Shown here: piece by piece, positions 1-8,647 of the stretch
Position numbering within the stretch: the stretch's first letter is position 1
How the letters are laid out: every line of letters starts with the position of its first letter
DNA from: an uncultured Lachnospiraceae bacterium
GTDB lineage: Bacteria; Bacillota_A; Clostridia; Lachnospirales; Lachnospiraceae
NCBI GenBank assembly: GCA_947177885.1
Contig: CAMWWF010000014.1
Location: forward strand, 1-18,813
DNA length: 18,813 nucleotides
Direction: 5' to 3'
The notes under the pieces: generated by a model
Seen by the model: only the letters and a program-made list of their open reading frames with translations
Told to the model about the DNA's origin: nothing
Databases searched by the model: none
Program-made: the position numbers and the translations under genes

Positions 1-1287
1 ATCCTCAACAGGTACGGGGATTACGCGGAGGAAGCGGATCTGCAAAAGCTCCGGGACGTGCTTGCCCGGGGAGAGCTGAATGTGGAGGACGGGGATTTTT
101 GCGGCACCCGTTACTTTTTCAATAATGACACGCTGATCTCCAAGACGGCTCACAGGTATTTCTATTTTAATGCGGCGTCCTGCAGATGTAAGGGCGTGGA
201 GTGTGCGCATGAAATGGCGGATACCCGCAATTTCTATATACGGGACGGCAGTTATCTGCTGCTGACGGATCCGGAGAGCTATGAGACGGCGAAAGGAACT
301 TTTAATCCTTCTCACTTCCCCGGAACCACGGAGAGGGATCTGAAAAAGTCGCGTATCATGGCGGAAACCAACTGGAGCGGCTACAACAGCATTCATAATT
401 TCGCCGGAGGGCTGGCAAATGGTATGCGGGGTGCGGCGGGATTTATTTATGAGAAGTCGGCGAAGCGGGAGGCTGACGGATCGGGAACGGTGCGAAACGA
501 CTTCACTGAGGAAATGATGGGAGTGAAGGCGTATAAATCCGTGTTCGTGCAGGATGAACTCTTTGTATTCCTGGGAGCCGGTATTCGGGACGAGCGTCCG
601 GAATACGGCGAAAGAATTATTACAACAGTGAATAATGTGCGTTTTCTTGAGGGTGCCTTCTGTAATGAGGAGGGAGAGAACATCGGGGAGCTTTGCACTG
701 TGACAGATCAGACCGGGAAATGCTTTTTTAGAAATGATGGCGTGCTGTATGGAATAAAAGCGCTTCCGGGAACTACATACTCCCTGACGGCGGAAACAAG
801 GAAAACAGACTGGGAATATCTGAATATTACAAATAAAAGTGCGGAAGATGAAGCTGTGAAGATCTTGGAGATCACCGTGGATCATGGGGAGGCTCCGAAG
901 GACAGCGCTTACTGTTACTGGATGTGCACGGATCCGGAGAAGACTCCGGTACAGGCGGAAGGATTGTTCACGGTGCTGAGCAATACGGAGGAGATACAGG
1001 CAGTTTGCTTCGGAGGAGACAGGATATCCGCCGTATTTTACCGGGCAGGGGAATTGGACTGCGGGGAATATACGATGGAGGTGTCGGATCCCTGTGTACT
1101 GATGCTGGAGCAGGAAGGGGACGGGAATGTCCGCGTTTCGGTTTGCGATCCCTGTCAGAACAGGGAACTGACTCATATTGCCGTCTCCGTCAGATTCAAG
1201 GCGGATGGGGAGATAAGGGTGCTTAAGATTCCCATGTCCACAGGCACGATGCGTGGAAGTGGGGTAACGGAGCAGATCAGAGCATAA
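1..1287 (+). CDS. Polysaccharide lyase family 8 enzyme (hyaluronate/chondroitin AC type), 5' end missing
   Basis: The reading frame is open from base 1, so the gene starts left of the window; 428 residues up to the TAA at 1285-1287 are visible. PL8 lyases cleave uronic-acid polymers such as chondroitin, hyaluronan or xanthan by beta-elimination. What remains is the beta-sandwich half. I see an R-x(4)-E element like the family's catalytic-Glu loop, a HFPGTT motif, a GG..NG..GAAGF stretch, a KSVF...LGAGI strand, a W..LNITN segment, and DHG..P.D.AYCYW leading to ILSN-type C-terminal strands. These follow the order seen in chondroitinase AC and hyaluronate lyase. The alpha-barrel with the Asn/His/Tyr/Arg residues, and any signal peptide, lie outside the window. 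The loop after the Glu reads HEMAD where I expect N-x-x-N, so substrate is uncertain. A sulfatase gene follows after 55 bases, suggesting one operon. Confidence 0.85.
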   Translation: MLNRYGDYAEEADLQKLRDVLARGELNVEDGDFCGTRYFFNNDTLISKTAHRYFYFNAASCRCKGVECAHEMADTRNFYIRDGSYLLLTDPESYETAKGTFNPSHFPGTTERDLKKSRIMAETNWSGYNSIHNFAGGLANGMRGAAGFIYEKSAKREADGSGTVRNDFTEEMMGVKAYKSVFVQDELFVFLGAGIRDERPEYGERIITTVNNVRFLEGAFCNEEGENIGELCTVTDQTGKCFFRNDGVLYGIKALPGTTYSLTAETRKTDWEYLNITNKSAEDEAVKILEITVDHGEAPKDSAYCYWMCTDPEKTPVQAEGLFTVLSNTEEIQAVCFGGDRISAVFYRAGELDCGEYTMEVSDPCVLMLEQEGDGNVRVSVCDPCQNRELTHIAVSVRFKADGEIRVLKIPMSTGTMRGSGVTEQIRA

Positions 1288-1342
1288 AGGGACATCAGAA
1301 GCGGAGGAACCGGATGCATACGGAACCGGAGAAAGGAGAAAA

Positions 1343-2734
1343 ATGAAGCATCCTAATATTATCATGGTATTTCCTGATCAGTTGCAGCACGATGCGCTGC
1401 ATTTCAGAGGGAAAATGCCATCAATAACTCCTAATATAGATAACTTTGCCAGGGAGAGTGCGGTGATGGAGAACTGTATGAGCAACCATCCCATCTGCAG
1501 TCCCTGCCGGGCAATGATGTTTACGGGCAGATACGGCATCCACACGGGAGTGGTGGGAAACTGCAGAACCGGCACCAGGGAACATGGCTGTTATCTGAAG
1601 AAGAACGAGAGATGTCTCACGGACGTGCTGCGGGAATGCGGCTACGACGTGGGGTATATCGGGAAATGGCACCTGGATCCGCCTGAGGAAACACATCTGG
1701 CCTTTACGGAAGGATTCCGGGAGGACGGGAAGATCTGGGACAGCTACACACTGCCTCAGAGACGGCACGGTATTAATTTCTGGCATGGCTATGGCTGCTG
1801 TGATCAGCATCTGGAGCCTCATTACTGGCACAATGAGGCGAAGCCGGATGAGGTCATTCGTCCGGGCAAGTGGTCTGTGGAACATGAGGCGGATGTGGCA
1901 GTGGATTATATCATGAACCGGGGAGGCGTGCGGGACGAGGAGAAGCCATTCATGCTGTTTGTTGCGAACAATCCCCCCCATCCGCCGTATGATCAGGTGC
2001 CTGCAAAATATGCAGATCTGTATCGGGACAAATCTCCGGAGGAGCTTCTGGCAAGTCCCTGTTTCAATGTGGGGGATGCGGAGAAGACAGACAGGATATT
2101 TCCCGGGAACCTCAGCAATGGTAAGGCAGAACAGGCGGTCAGGTATTACCTGGGAGCATTGACCGGAGTGGATGAAAATTTCGGAAGAATCCTGAGGGCC
2201 ATTGAGGATAAGGGAATTTATGATGATACGATCGTCATTTTCACATCCGATCACGGTGACCTGATGGGGAGCCACAATATGACAGGCAAGGGTCCCTGGT
2301 ATCGGGACAGCTTCAATATTCCGTTCATTGTGCGTTATCCCGGGAGGATAGCGCCCTCCAATCCAAAGACTGTCATGGGAGCCGTGGATGTAATGCCTAC
2401 AATCTTAAGCCTTGCGGGACTGAAAAGTCAGATCCCCGCTGTGGCGGAAGGGCATGACCGCTCCGGCTGTATGCTTACGGGAGCGGAGGATGAGGAGGCG
2501 GACGCACTGTATTTCTGCTTTGGACGCTATCGTGCAAGGGGGCTGAAGACAGGAAAATATACTTTTGTGTCACTGCAGAACTATGCTGACGATGAAATGA
2601 CCGTGCTCTATGATGATGAAAATGATTATTACCAATTGGAGGATATCTCCGAAAAGGAGCCTGAGACGGCTGCCCTTTTGAGGGAACGGCTGGAGAAGCG
2701 GCTGGAGGAGATTGGCGATAACTGGAGAGATTAG
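1343..2734 (+). CDS. S1-family (formylglycine) sulfatase, cytoplasmic, probable glycosaminoglycan desulfation
   Basis: This is a 463-residue type I sulfatase that would hydrolyse a sulfate ester from a sugar. The active-site core is C52-S-P-C-R56, in the context ICSPCRAMMFTG; Cys52 should be oxidised to formylglycine. Other expected residues are the metal-site D11-Q12, the GKWHLD motif with K108 and H110, PPHPP near 211, and S-D303-H304-G with H311 and K316. The N-terminus begins directly at the first beta strand (MKHPNIIMVFPDQ), so there is no signal peptide. The start is supported by an AAAGGAG site just upstream. It shares HYW and RPGKWS motifs with the sulfatase at 9954-11360, so the two are paralogues. 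The residue before Arg56 is Cys rather than the usual Ser/Ala/Thr. I cannot assign which sulfate position it removes; no maturating enzyme is in the window. Confidence 0.93.
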   Translation: MKHPNIIMVFPDQLQHDALHFRGKMPSITPNIDNFARESAVMENCMSNHPICSPCRAMMFTGRYGIHTGVVGNCRTGTREHGCYLKKNERCLTDVLRECGYDVGYIGKWHLDPPEETHLAFTEGFREDGKIWDSYTLPQRRHGINFWHGYGCCDQHLEPHYWHNEAKPDEVIRPGKWSVEHEADVAVDYIMNRGGVRDEEKPFMLFVANNPPHPPYDQVPAKYADLYRDKSPEELLASPCFNVGDAEKTDRIFPGNLSNGKAEQAVRYYLGALTGVDENFGRILRAIEDKGIYDDTIVIFTSDHGDLMGSHNMTGKGPWYRDSFNIPFIVRYPGRIAPSNPKTVMGAVDVMPTILSLAGLKSQIPAVAEGHDRSGCMLTGAEDEEADALYFCFGRYRARGLKTGKYTFVSLQNYADDEMTVLYDDENDYYQLEDISEKEPETAALLRERLEKRLEEIGDNWRD

Positions 2735-2749
2735 TGTGCTGTACCATTC

Positions 2750-2785
2750 ATTTTCAGCCAAATGACGCAGAATGAATTTTCAGCC
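2750..2785. repeat. Ten-base direct repeat with overlapping dyad in the gap before the ABC lyase gene
   Basis: ATTTTCAGCC occurs at 2750-2759 and again at 2776-2785, 26 bases apart start to start. An overlapping perfect dyad, ATTCATT at 2746-2752 and AATGAAT at 2771-2777, spans the same stretch. It lies 12 bases past the upstream sulfatase stop, within the 249-base gap 2735-2983, the longest between genes here. Spaced direct repeats are typical of AraC-family operators, and an AraC-type regulator is encoded in this locus, but that link is inference. I found no convincing -35/-10 pair in the gap and no other gene in it. Confidence 0.35.
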
Positions 2786-2983
2786 TGCAAGACGGCAGAA
2801 CGAGACGATGCGGTGGCATCGTTGAGTGAGGCCAGCGCAGCAGATGGAAATTCAGGCAAGTAATATGGCTGGTTACTTATTATTCGATGTACTAGAGATC
2901 GCGAGGCGGTACGGGGGCTTTGGACGAAACCGGCGGAACGCCGGCGCCTGCCTGGTTGGAGCGGTTTCAGAAAGGAGCGGGAG

Positions 2984-5900
2984 ATGGTATATTCCTTTGA
3001 AGAAGGGATTCCGGAGGGAATTACAGCGGTTAATTCCACAGTAAGGACGGACAGGGAACATTACAGGGACGGAGAGCAGTCGCTTTGCTGGGAGACGGAA
3101 GGTGGCGCGGAGCTGATTCTGAAGGGGCCTGTGGAGTACCGCCATTTCAGAGCAGGCGGCCCGAATCAGGATCGCTGTTGCTTTGTGATCTGGCTGTACA
3201 GAGAGGAAGCAGGGGCGGAAGCGGTGCGTTTCTCTTTCTATAAGAAGGGGCGGAAGTGCTGCCATTTTGACTTCGGACAGGACTTTCGGGGCTGGCGCAC
3301 CTGCTGGGTGCCTTTCCGGGACATGGAAGGGGAACCGGAGGAGGGGATGGACGAGATCCGTCTGAGCAGGACGGGAGACGGCAGGGAACACATCTGGTTG
3401 GATCAGATGATCACTTCCGTGCCCATTGATCCCAGACATCCGGTACCGGATCTGCAGGTGCCCTTTGTGAATCCTTCCGTGGATAAGGCGGTAAATGCCC
3501 ATTGGACCTCGCTGCTGCGTTTCCTGCGGCTGGAGAGGCAGCAGCGGGAGAGGCTCTGTGCGGCGGAGAGTGGGAAGTCGCAGACCGGGCGGGAGGATGA
3601 GGAGAAGCTTCGCAAAGAGATAAATTTCATAGAAGAAAGGATGGAGCGGTATTTTCTGGGAATCTTCCGTCTTGACCCGGGTGAAACGGCTCAGGAGCCC
3701 GCTTCTTCCCCCGGCGAAATATCCGGAACGGTGGAGGCTGCCGCTTCCCTTTGGGAGCAGTATGCCGGACTGAACCTGAAGAAGGGGCGGAACGGATTGT
3801 ACGGCGGGGTGAATGTGGACGCCGTGCATCATTGGGCGGCTTATCCCGGAGAGGAGGCGGAGCGGCTGAAGACGCTCACCGGGGCAGTGGGGATCCGGAA
3901 ATGCGGAGGGCTGCTGCTGCGTGCCGCCTGTCTCTGGCACGAAGGGGACAATCTGCTGAAGGAGGAGGCCGCCGGCCACTTTGCGGAACTGCTGCAGCAT
4001 CTGTGGGAGCAGGGATGGGCGGCAGGTTCTTCCCTGGGCACGACCCATCATATGGGTTACCTTATGAGAGAGCTGTATGTGTCCGTATTCTTAATGCGGA
4101 AGCCTCTGAAAGAAAAGGGGCTGCTTGCAGACACGGCGGAGATGACAGGCTGGTTTTCGGGCAGAGGTCGGATCTTCAGAGAGCCGGAGGAGCTGCAGGG
4201 AGAGAGCACGGATACTCTTAACACGCTGCTGTGGGGAATACTGTGTTCCATACTTATGACGGAGGATGAGTGCTTTCAGATTCATTGTCTTCATGCTTTC
4301 CGGGACTGGTTGAATGCCGTCCTGAAGCCGGCGCCGGGACTGGAGGGGCCGTATAAGGCGGACGGAAGCACATTCCATCATGCGGCACATTACCCTGCCT
4401 ATGCTGTGGGCGGTTTTCAGGGGGCGGCTCCGGTGGTATATGCCTTGAGCGGGACCCGTTTTGCCCTGGGGAGAGAGGCGCATCAGACCATGCGCAACGC
4501 TCTGTTGTGTATGAGGCTTTACTGCAACCGGTACAACTGGCCGGTGAGCATGTCTGCCAGACATCCCAGGGGAGTCGGAGAGATGAGCGGGATCACCGAT
4601 CTGAGGCCCTTCTACTGTATGGCCATGGCAGGTCTTCCGGGGGCGGAAGCCGGGGAGGACGGAGCGGTACCGGTGGATGCGGAAATGGCGGGGGCACTGT
4701 TGCGTCTGGCGGAATACAAGCCTTTCCCTCCCGGGGAGGAGCTGAGAACACGGGGATACCGGGCGGAACGCGCTCCGGAGGGACATTTTGTCATGAATTA
4801 TGCCTGCGCGGGGATCCACCGCAGAGAGGAGTGGATGGCCTGTGTGCGGGGACACAGCCGATATCTGTGGGGCAATGAGACCTATGAAAAGAATAATCTC
4901 TATGGCAGATATATCACATACGGCAGTCTGCAGATCCTCGGAAGCGGAACTCCCGTGAACAATGGGGACAGCGGCTTCCGGCAGGAGGGATGGGACTGGA
5001 ATCATTTCCCCGGGACAACCTCGGTGGTACTGCCCTGGGAGGAGCTGCGCCAGCGTGTGTGCGTAGTGGATGAATTTGCCGGCTTTGAAGAGATGCTTCT
5101 GTCGGACGAGGCTTTTGCGGGGGGTGTGTCCTTTGAGGGACGTCAGGGATGTTTCGGCATGAAGCTCCACGGACATGCAAAATATGACGGCAGCCTGCGG
5201 GCGAGAAAGAGCTGGTTCTTCTTCGAAGATCGGATCATCTGTCTGGGCAGCGATGTGGAAGACGGCAGAGAGAAGTACGAGACGGTGACCACCCTGTATC
5301 AGCATTGGCTGGGGAAGGAGAGCTCCGGGAAATGTCCGACGGAGAATGCCGCAGGCGGTACGGAATCCGGAGGCGATCAGAAGGAAAATGACAGGGAACT
5401 GACAAAATATCCCGGCGATACCGTCCTGAAGCTGAGAGATCCTTCCGGGAATGAATATATCGTCCCTGCGGGGCAGCAGGTCGTTGTGACCCGGGGCATA
5501 CAGGAATCACGGACCCAGGACACCGGAGAACCTGCCTTTGCCCGGTATGAGAAAGCCTGGATCAGCCATGGGAACGCGCCCCGGCGGGAGGACTATGAGT
5601 ACATGATACGGATCCGTTCGGAGAGCGCTTTGGCGGAAACGGAGATATCCGGGGTGACCGGACCGGAGGATGGTGAGAAAAGTATTTACCGGATCCTCCG
5701 GAAAAACGAAGCTCTCCATGCCGTATACGACGAGGAGACGGGAATATATGCCTATGTGTTCTTCGAGGCGTGTTCTGTGACGGAGAGAGACGGAGGAACG
5801 GTTCTGAGAGCCGAGACCCCCTGCCTGATCATGGAAAGGCTGCAGGGGGAGGAGCTGCATATCAGCTTCTGTGACCCTGACCTGCGGCTCTACGAAGGAC

Positions 5901-6133
5901 AGGAGCCGGATCAGCTGGATGAGAACGGAAATCAGAAGGAGGTAAGCCTGTATTCCAGAACCTGGCTGAAGAATGAAAGCATCGGAAAATGGTGTACAGT
6001 GATCCTGAAAGGACATTGGAGTCTTTCCGAAGAGACGGCGGAGGTGCAGGCGCAGATCAGAGACGGGGAGACAGAGCTCCGCTTCTGGGGAAAGGACGGA
6101 GCGGGACGTGAGGTCACACTCCGCAGGACTTAA
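2984..6133 (+). CDS. Chondroitin sulfate ABC lyase-like PL8 enzyme without signal peptide
   Basis: This 1049-residue protein matches the full three-part layout of Proteus chondroitinase ABC I: an N-terminal carbohydrate-binding-like beta domain (about 1-160, with H-Y-x-D-G-x-Q-S-L), an alpha-helical catalytic domain (about 160-600), and C-terminal beta domains. It would cleave chondroitin 4-/6-sulfate and possibly dermatan to unsaturated di- or oligosaccharides. By remembered alignment, the catalytic set His501/Tyr508/Arg560/Glu653 corresponds to H466 and Y473 (HHAAHYPAY), R526 (SARHP) and E632 (GNETYEKNNLYGRY). TTHH.GY, EGWDWN.FPGTT and AWI.HG...EDYEYM are also conserved. The start has a good AAAGGAG site, and residue 1 falls at the domain edge with no signal peptide or lipobox, so it looks cytoplasmic; most described ABC lyases are exported. 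A Gly/Glu/Asp/Lys-rich linker lies around residues 785-805. It is followed 67 bases later by the GH95 gene. Confidence 0.93.
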   Translation: MVYSFEEGIPEGITAVNSTVRTDREHYRDGEQSLCWETEGGAELILKGPVEYRHFRAGGPNQDRCCFVIWLYREEAGAEAVRFSFYKKGRKCCHFDFGQDFRGWRTCWVPFRDMEGEPEEGMDEIRLSRTGDGREHIWLDQMITSVPIDPRHPVPDLQVPFVNPSVDKAVNAHWTSLLRFLRLERQQRERLCAAESGKSQTGREDEEKLRKEINFIEERMERYFLGIFRLDPGETAQEPASSPGEISGTVEAAASLWEQYAGLNLKKGRNGLYGGVNVDAVHHWAAYPGEEAERLKTLTGAVGIRKCGGLLLRAACLWHEGDNLLKEEAAGHFAELLQHLWEQGWAAGSSLGTTHHMGYLMRELYVSVFLMRKPLKEKGLLADTAEMTGWFSGRGRIFREPEELQGESTDTLNTLLWGILCSILMTEDECFQIHCLHAFRDWLNAVLKPAPGLEGPYKADGSTFHHAAHYPAYAVGGFQGAAPVVYALSGTRFALGREAHQTMRNALLCMRLYCNRYNWPVSMSARHPRGVGEMSGITDLRPFYCMAMAGLPGAEAGEDGAVPVDAEMAGALLRLAEYKPFPPGEELRTRGYRAERAPEGHFVMNYACAGIHRREEWMACVRGHSRYLWGNETYEKNNLYGRYITYGSLQILGSGTPVNNGDSGFRQEGWDWNHFPGTTSVVLPWEELRQRVCVVDEFAGFEEMLLSDEAFAGGVSFEGRQGCFGMKLHGHAKYDGSLRARKSWFFFEDRIICLGSDVEDGREKYETVTTLYQHWLGKESSGKCPTENAAGGTESGGDQKENDRELTKYPGDTVLKLRDPSGNEYIVPAGQQVVVTRGIQESRTQDTGEPAFARYEKAWISHGNAPRREDYEYMIRIRSESALAETEISGVTGPEDGEKSIYRILRKNEALHAVYDEETGIYAYVFFEACSVTERDGGTVLRAETPCLIMERLQGEELHISFCDPDLRLYEGQEPDQLDENGNQKEVSLYSRTWLKNESIGKWCTVILKGHWSLSEETAEVQAQIRDGETELRFWGKDGAGREVTLRRT

Positions 6134-6189
6134 AGCTTCCGCACCTGCCGGTTGACCTTTTGAGACGGGAGACCGCAGGGCGGCAGAAT

Positions 6190-6193
6190 GGAG
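6190..6193 (+). promoter_or_regulatory. Ribosome binding site that sets the GH95 start
   Basis: GGAG lies seven bases before ATG 6201. The same frame is open from a TTG at 6195, but that codon nearly abuts the GGAG, so ATG 6201 is the better start. A second in-frame ATG at 6207 is possible but its spacing is long. Confidence 0.6.
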
Positions 6194-6200
6194 ATTGACA

Positions 6201-8429
6201 ATGAAGATGGGAGAAGGATATCTGCTGCGCAAGCCGGCGGCGGAATGGGAAATGACGCTTCCGCTGGGAAACGGAAGGCTGGGTGCGTGTGTTTGGGGAG
6301 AGACGGGAAACGAACGGATCGTGATAAATGAGGAGAGCATGTGGTACGGCGGCGCGAGGAGCAGGAAGAATCCCTGTGCGCCGAAATACCTGAATGAGAT
6401 CCGCAGGCTGATCCTGGAGGGTAAGGTGGAAGAGGCGGAGGACTTATGTCAGTTGGCCATGACCGGAAACCCGAAATATGTCAGGCCCTATCAGATGGCC
6501 TGCGACATGAATTTCCTGTTCCGACACCCGCCGGGGGAGACGGAGGATTATGAGAGGTCACTTGATCTGCAGCAGGCCGTTGCCTGCGTGACCTACAGAA
6601 TTGGCGACACCATGTATACGAGGGAGTATTTTGTCAGTATGCGGTATCAGGTGCTGGCCATGCGGCTTCGGGCGGAAGGAAGTCATAAGCTCAGATTTCA
6701 GTTCAATATCAACAGACGCCCTTTTGAACTTTACAGCGGCGGGAACGGAACGGACTCGGTGTATCTGACAGGCCGGTGCGGAGACGGCGTGACATATTAT
6801 GCTTCCGCGACTCTGGCGGAGCATGACGGGAGAAGTCTGCAGATGGGGGACTACCTGGCAGTGAGGGATGCCACGGAGGCCGTGATTTACTTTGATCTTG
6901 AGACGGATTTTGCCCGGGAGAATCCAAAGAAGGTCTGTGCGGAACGACTGACCGCAGCGAAAGAGGCGGGATATGAGACGGTTCTGCAGACCCATCTGAA
7001 GGATTACGGAGAGCTGTACGGCACCATGTCTCTGACACTTGCCTGCGGCGACTACAGCCGTATTCCCATGGATGAACTGTTGAAGAGAAGCGATGAGGAG
7101 GACGTGCGAAGGTATCTTATCAATCAGCTGTTTGCATTCGGACGATATCTTCTGATCGGCAGCTCGTACAATTGCCGTCTTCCCGCAAATCTGCAGGGAA
7201 TCTGGTGCGGAAGCTACACGCCGCGGTGGGAGAGCAAGTATACCATAAACATTAACCTTGAAATGAACTACTGGCCGGTGGATTCCTGCGGCCTGTCGCC
7301 CTGTTTTGATCCCTTTGTGGAGCTGCTTCGGAAGGTGGCGGAGAACGGGAAGAGCACCGCGCGGGAGATATACGGCTGCAGGGGCAGCGTGGCTCATCAC
7401 AATACTGAATGCGGCGGTGATACGGATGTGGAAGGTCTTCCGCCCAGCGCCTATATGTGGCCCATGGGGGAGGCCTGGCTGTGTCTGCATTTGTACGACC
7501 ATTACCTTTATACCCTGAATGAAGAATTTCTGCGGGAGACAGCGCTTCCCATCATGAGAGAGAGCATTCTTTTCTTTTATGATTTCCTGTACAGGGGGGA
7601 AGACGGTCAGTGGCTGACCGTCCCTTCCGTGTCTCCGGAGAACACTTACCGCACAGAGGACGGACAGACAGCTTCCGTAACCATGTCGCCGGCCATGGAC
7701 AATCAGATCCTGTATGAGCTGTGCAGCGGCTACCTGGAGGGAAGCAGGCGGATCGGAGGCGGAGAAAGCGACATTTGTGCCATGGCAGAGGAAATCCTGA
7801 AACATCTGCCTCCTGTGCAACTGACGGCGGACGGGCGCATTCGCGAATGGCATGAAGACTATGAGGAGACAGAAAAGGGACACAGACACATATCCCACCT
7901 GTTCGGTCTGTATCCCGGAAGGCGGATCTACGAGGGCGGTTTTGAGCTTGCGGAAGCGGCCCGGAAGACCCTGAAGGTCAGGCTGGAGAATGGCGGCGGC
8001 CACACCGGATGGAGCAGGGCGTGGCTGATCTGCATGTTTGCCCGGCTGTGGGACCGGAAAGCCGTGGAAGAAAATATCAGGCTTTTCCTGAAAAATTCCG
8101 TGAAAGGCAATCTGTTTGACTCCCATCCGCCATTTCAGATTGACGGAAATTTCGGATTCTGTGCGGGAATTGCGGAGACTTTGGCGCAAAAAAAGGAAGG
8201 AAGGGTCTGTATCCTGCCTGCCGTGCCGGCAGAGTGGAATTCGGGGGAGGTGCGTGGGCTTCGGCTGAAGGAAGGAATCACCATGGATATCAGATGGGAT
8301 GAAAACCGTGTGACATGCCGTCTTGGAAGTCTGAAGGAGCAGACGGTAACGGTCTGCTGCGGTACAACCGACGTGGAGCTGGAGCTTTGTCCGGGACAGA
8401 GTGCGGAGCATGTGTTTGAAACGCCCTGA
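6201..8429 (+). CDS. GH95 alpha-L-fucosidase / alpha-L-galactosidase
   Basis: This 742-residue protein has the GH95 layout: an N-terminal beta domain (LPLGNGRLGACVWG near the start, then INEESMWYGG) followed by an (alpha/alpha)6 barrel. GH95 inverting enzymes remove terminal alpha-L-fucose, classically 1,2-linked, or alpha-L-galactose. The key residues of Bifidobacterium AfcA (Asn421, Asn423, Glu566, Asp766) match N350 and N352 (NINLEMNYW), E480 (PSVSPEN) and D648 (QIDGNFGF). The conserved HRHISHLFGLYPG is also present, so it should be active. It is shorter than AfcA's catalytic part plus accessory regions, has no signal peptide, and looks cytoplasmic. It sits between a chondroitin ABC-type lyase and a GH88, where a fucosidase is not expected for plain chondroitin sulfate. 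This suggests a fucosylated substrate, or a locus acting on several glycans. Fucose versus L-galactose specificity cannot be read from the sequence. Confidence 0.92.
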   Translation: MKMGEGYLLRKPAAEWEMTLPLGNGRLGACVWGETGNERIVINEESMWYGGARSRKNPCAPKYLNEIRRLILEGKVEEAEDLCQLAMTGNPKYVRPYQMACDMNFLFRHPPGETEDYERSLDLQQAVACVTYRIGDTMYTREYFVSMRYQVLAMRLRAEGSHKLRFQFNINRRPFELYSGGNGTDSVYLTGRCGDGVTYYASATLAEHDGRSLQMGDYLAVRDATEAVIYFDLETDFARENPKKVCAERLTAAKEAGYETVLQTHLKDYGELYGTMSLTLACGDYSRIPMDELLKRSDEEDVRRYLINQLFAFGRYLLIGSSYNCRLPANLQGIWCGSYTPRWESKYTININLEMNYWPVDSCGLSPCFDPFVELLRKVAENGKSTAREIYGCRGSVAHHNTECGGDTDVEGLPPSAYMWPMGEAWLCLHLYDHYLYTLNEEFLRETALPIMRESILFFYDFLYRGEDGQWLTVPSVSPENTYRTEDGQTASVTMSPAMDNQILYELCSGYLEGSRRIGGGESDICAMAEEILKHLPPVQLTADGRIREWHEDYEETEKGHRHISHLFGLYPGRRIYEGGFELAEAARKTLKVRLENGGGHTGWSRAWLICMFARLWDRKAVEENIRLFLKNSVKGNLFDSHPPFQIDGNFGFCAGIAETLAQKKEGRVCILPAVPAEWNSGEVRGLRLKEGITMDIRWDENRVTCRLGSLKEQTVTVCCGTTDVELELCPGQSAEHVFETP

Positions 8430-8467
8430 GAGGCGGGAACCGGTTCGGACGGAGGTAAAAGGGCTGT

Positions 8468-8486
8468 CGGATATCCGCAGGGATAT
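8468..8486. promoter_or_regulatory. Palindrome/dyad just upstream of the putative GH88 promoter
   Basis: A perfect 10-base palindrome CGGATATCCG (8468-8477) overlaps a second perfect dyad, ATATCC (8471-8476), GCAG, GGATAT (8481-8486). The block ends one base before the proposed -35 box at 8488, where an operator could act. CGGATAT recurs at 8535-8541. No regulator is assigned. Confidence 0.35.
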
Positions 8487-8487
8487 A

Positions 8488-8516
8488 TTGCCCGGAAGCT
8501 GCCGTCGTGGTAAAAT
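8488..8516 (+). promoter_or_regulatory. Putative sigma-A promoter for the GH88-to-kinase gene block
   Basis: TTGCCC (8488-8493, 4 of 6 matches to TTGACA) and TAAAAT (8511-8516, 5 of 6 to TATAAT) are separated by exactly 17 bases. The site lies in the 218-base gap 8430-8647, about 130 bases before the GH88 ATG. It could give the downstream block GH88, sulfatase, nucleotidyltransferase and kinase its own transcript in addition to read-through. No other gene is visible in the gap. Confidence 0.5.
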
Positions 8517-8647
8517 GTACATAGGTAAATGATTCGGATATTGGAGAGTGAGACGGCCGTTATGTGGTACAGGGCTGTCATTCGAAATAAAAAATAGCGC
8601 CGCGTTCATTAGTCATTTGTGGACTGCCGGCGTGGAACGGAGGGAAA

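Noticed and set aside
1421..2275. 284-residue frame antisense to the first sulfatase
   Set aside because: No domain and fully within a gene with all sulfatase motifs.
2873..5305. Long antisense frames over the ABC lyase gene (392 and 404 residues)
   Set aside because: Compositionally odd, no motifs, fully overlapping a well-supported lyase; high GC at third positions explains them.
6195..6200. TTG 6195 as GH95 start
   Set aside because: Almost touches the GGAG site; ATG 6201 has proper spacing.
8562..8597. Eleven-codon reading frame (ATG to TAG) upstream of GH88 as a leader peptide
   Set aside because: No clear ribosome binding site at good spacing and no attenuator-like structure; likely chance.
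6558..8609. 683-residue open frame antisense to the GH95 gene
   Set aside because: It mirrors a gene with clear GH95 motifs. The translation is rich in His/Arg/Pro/Ser with no recognisable domain, and no ribosome binding site was evident. It is a codon-bias shadow.
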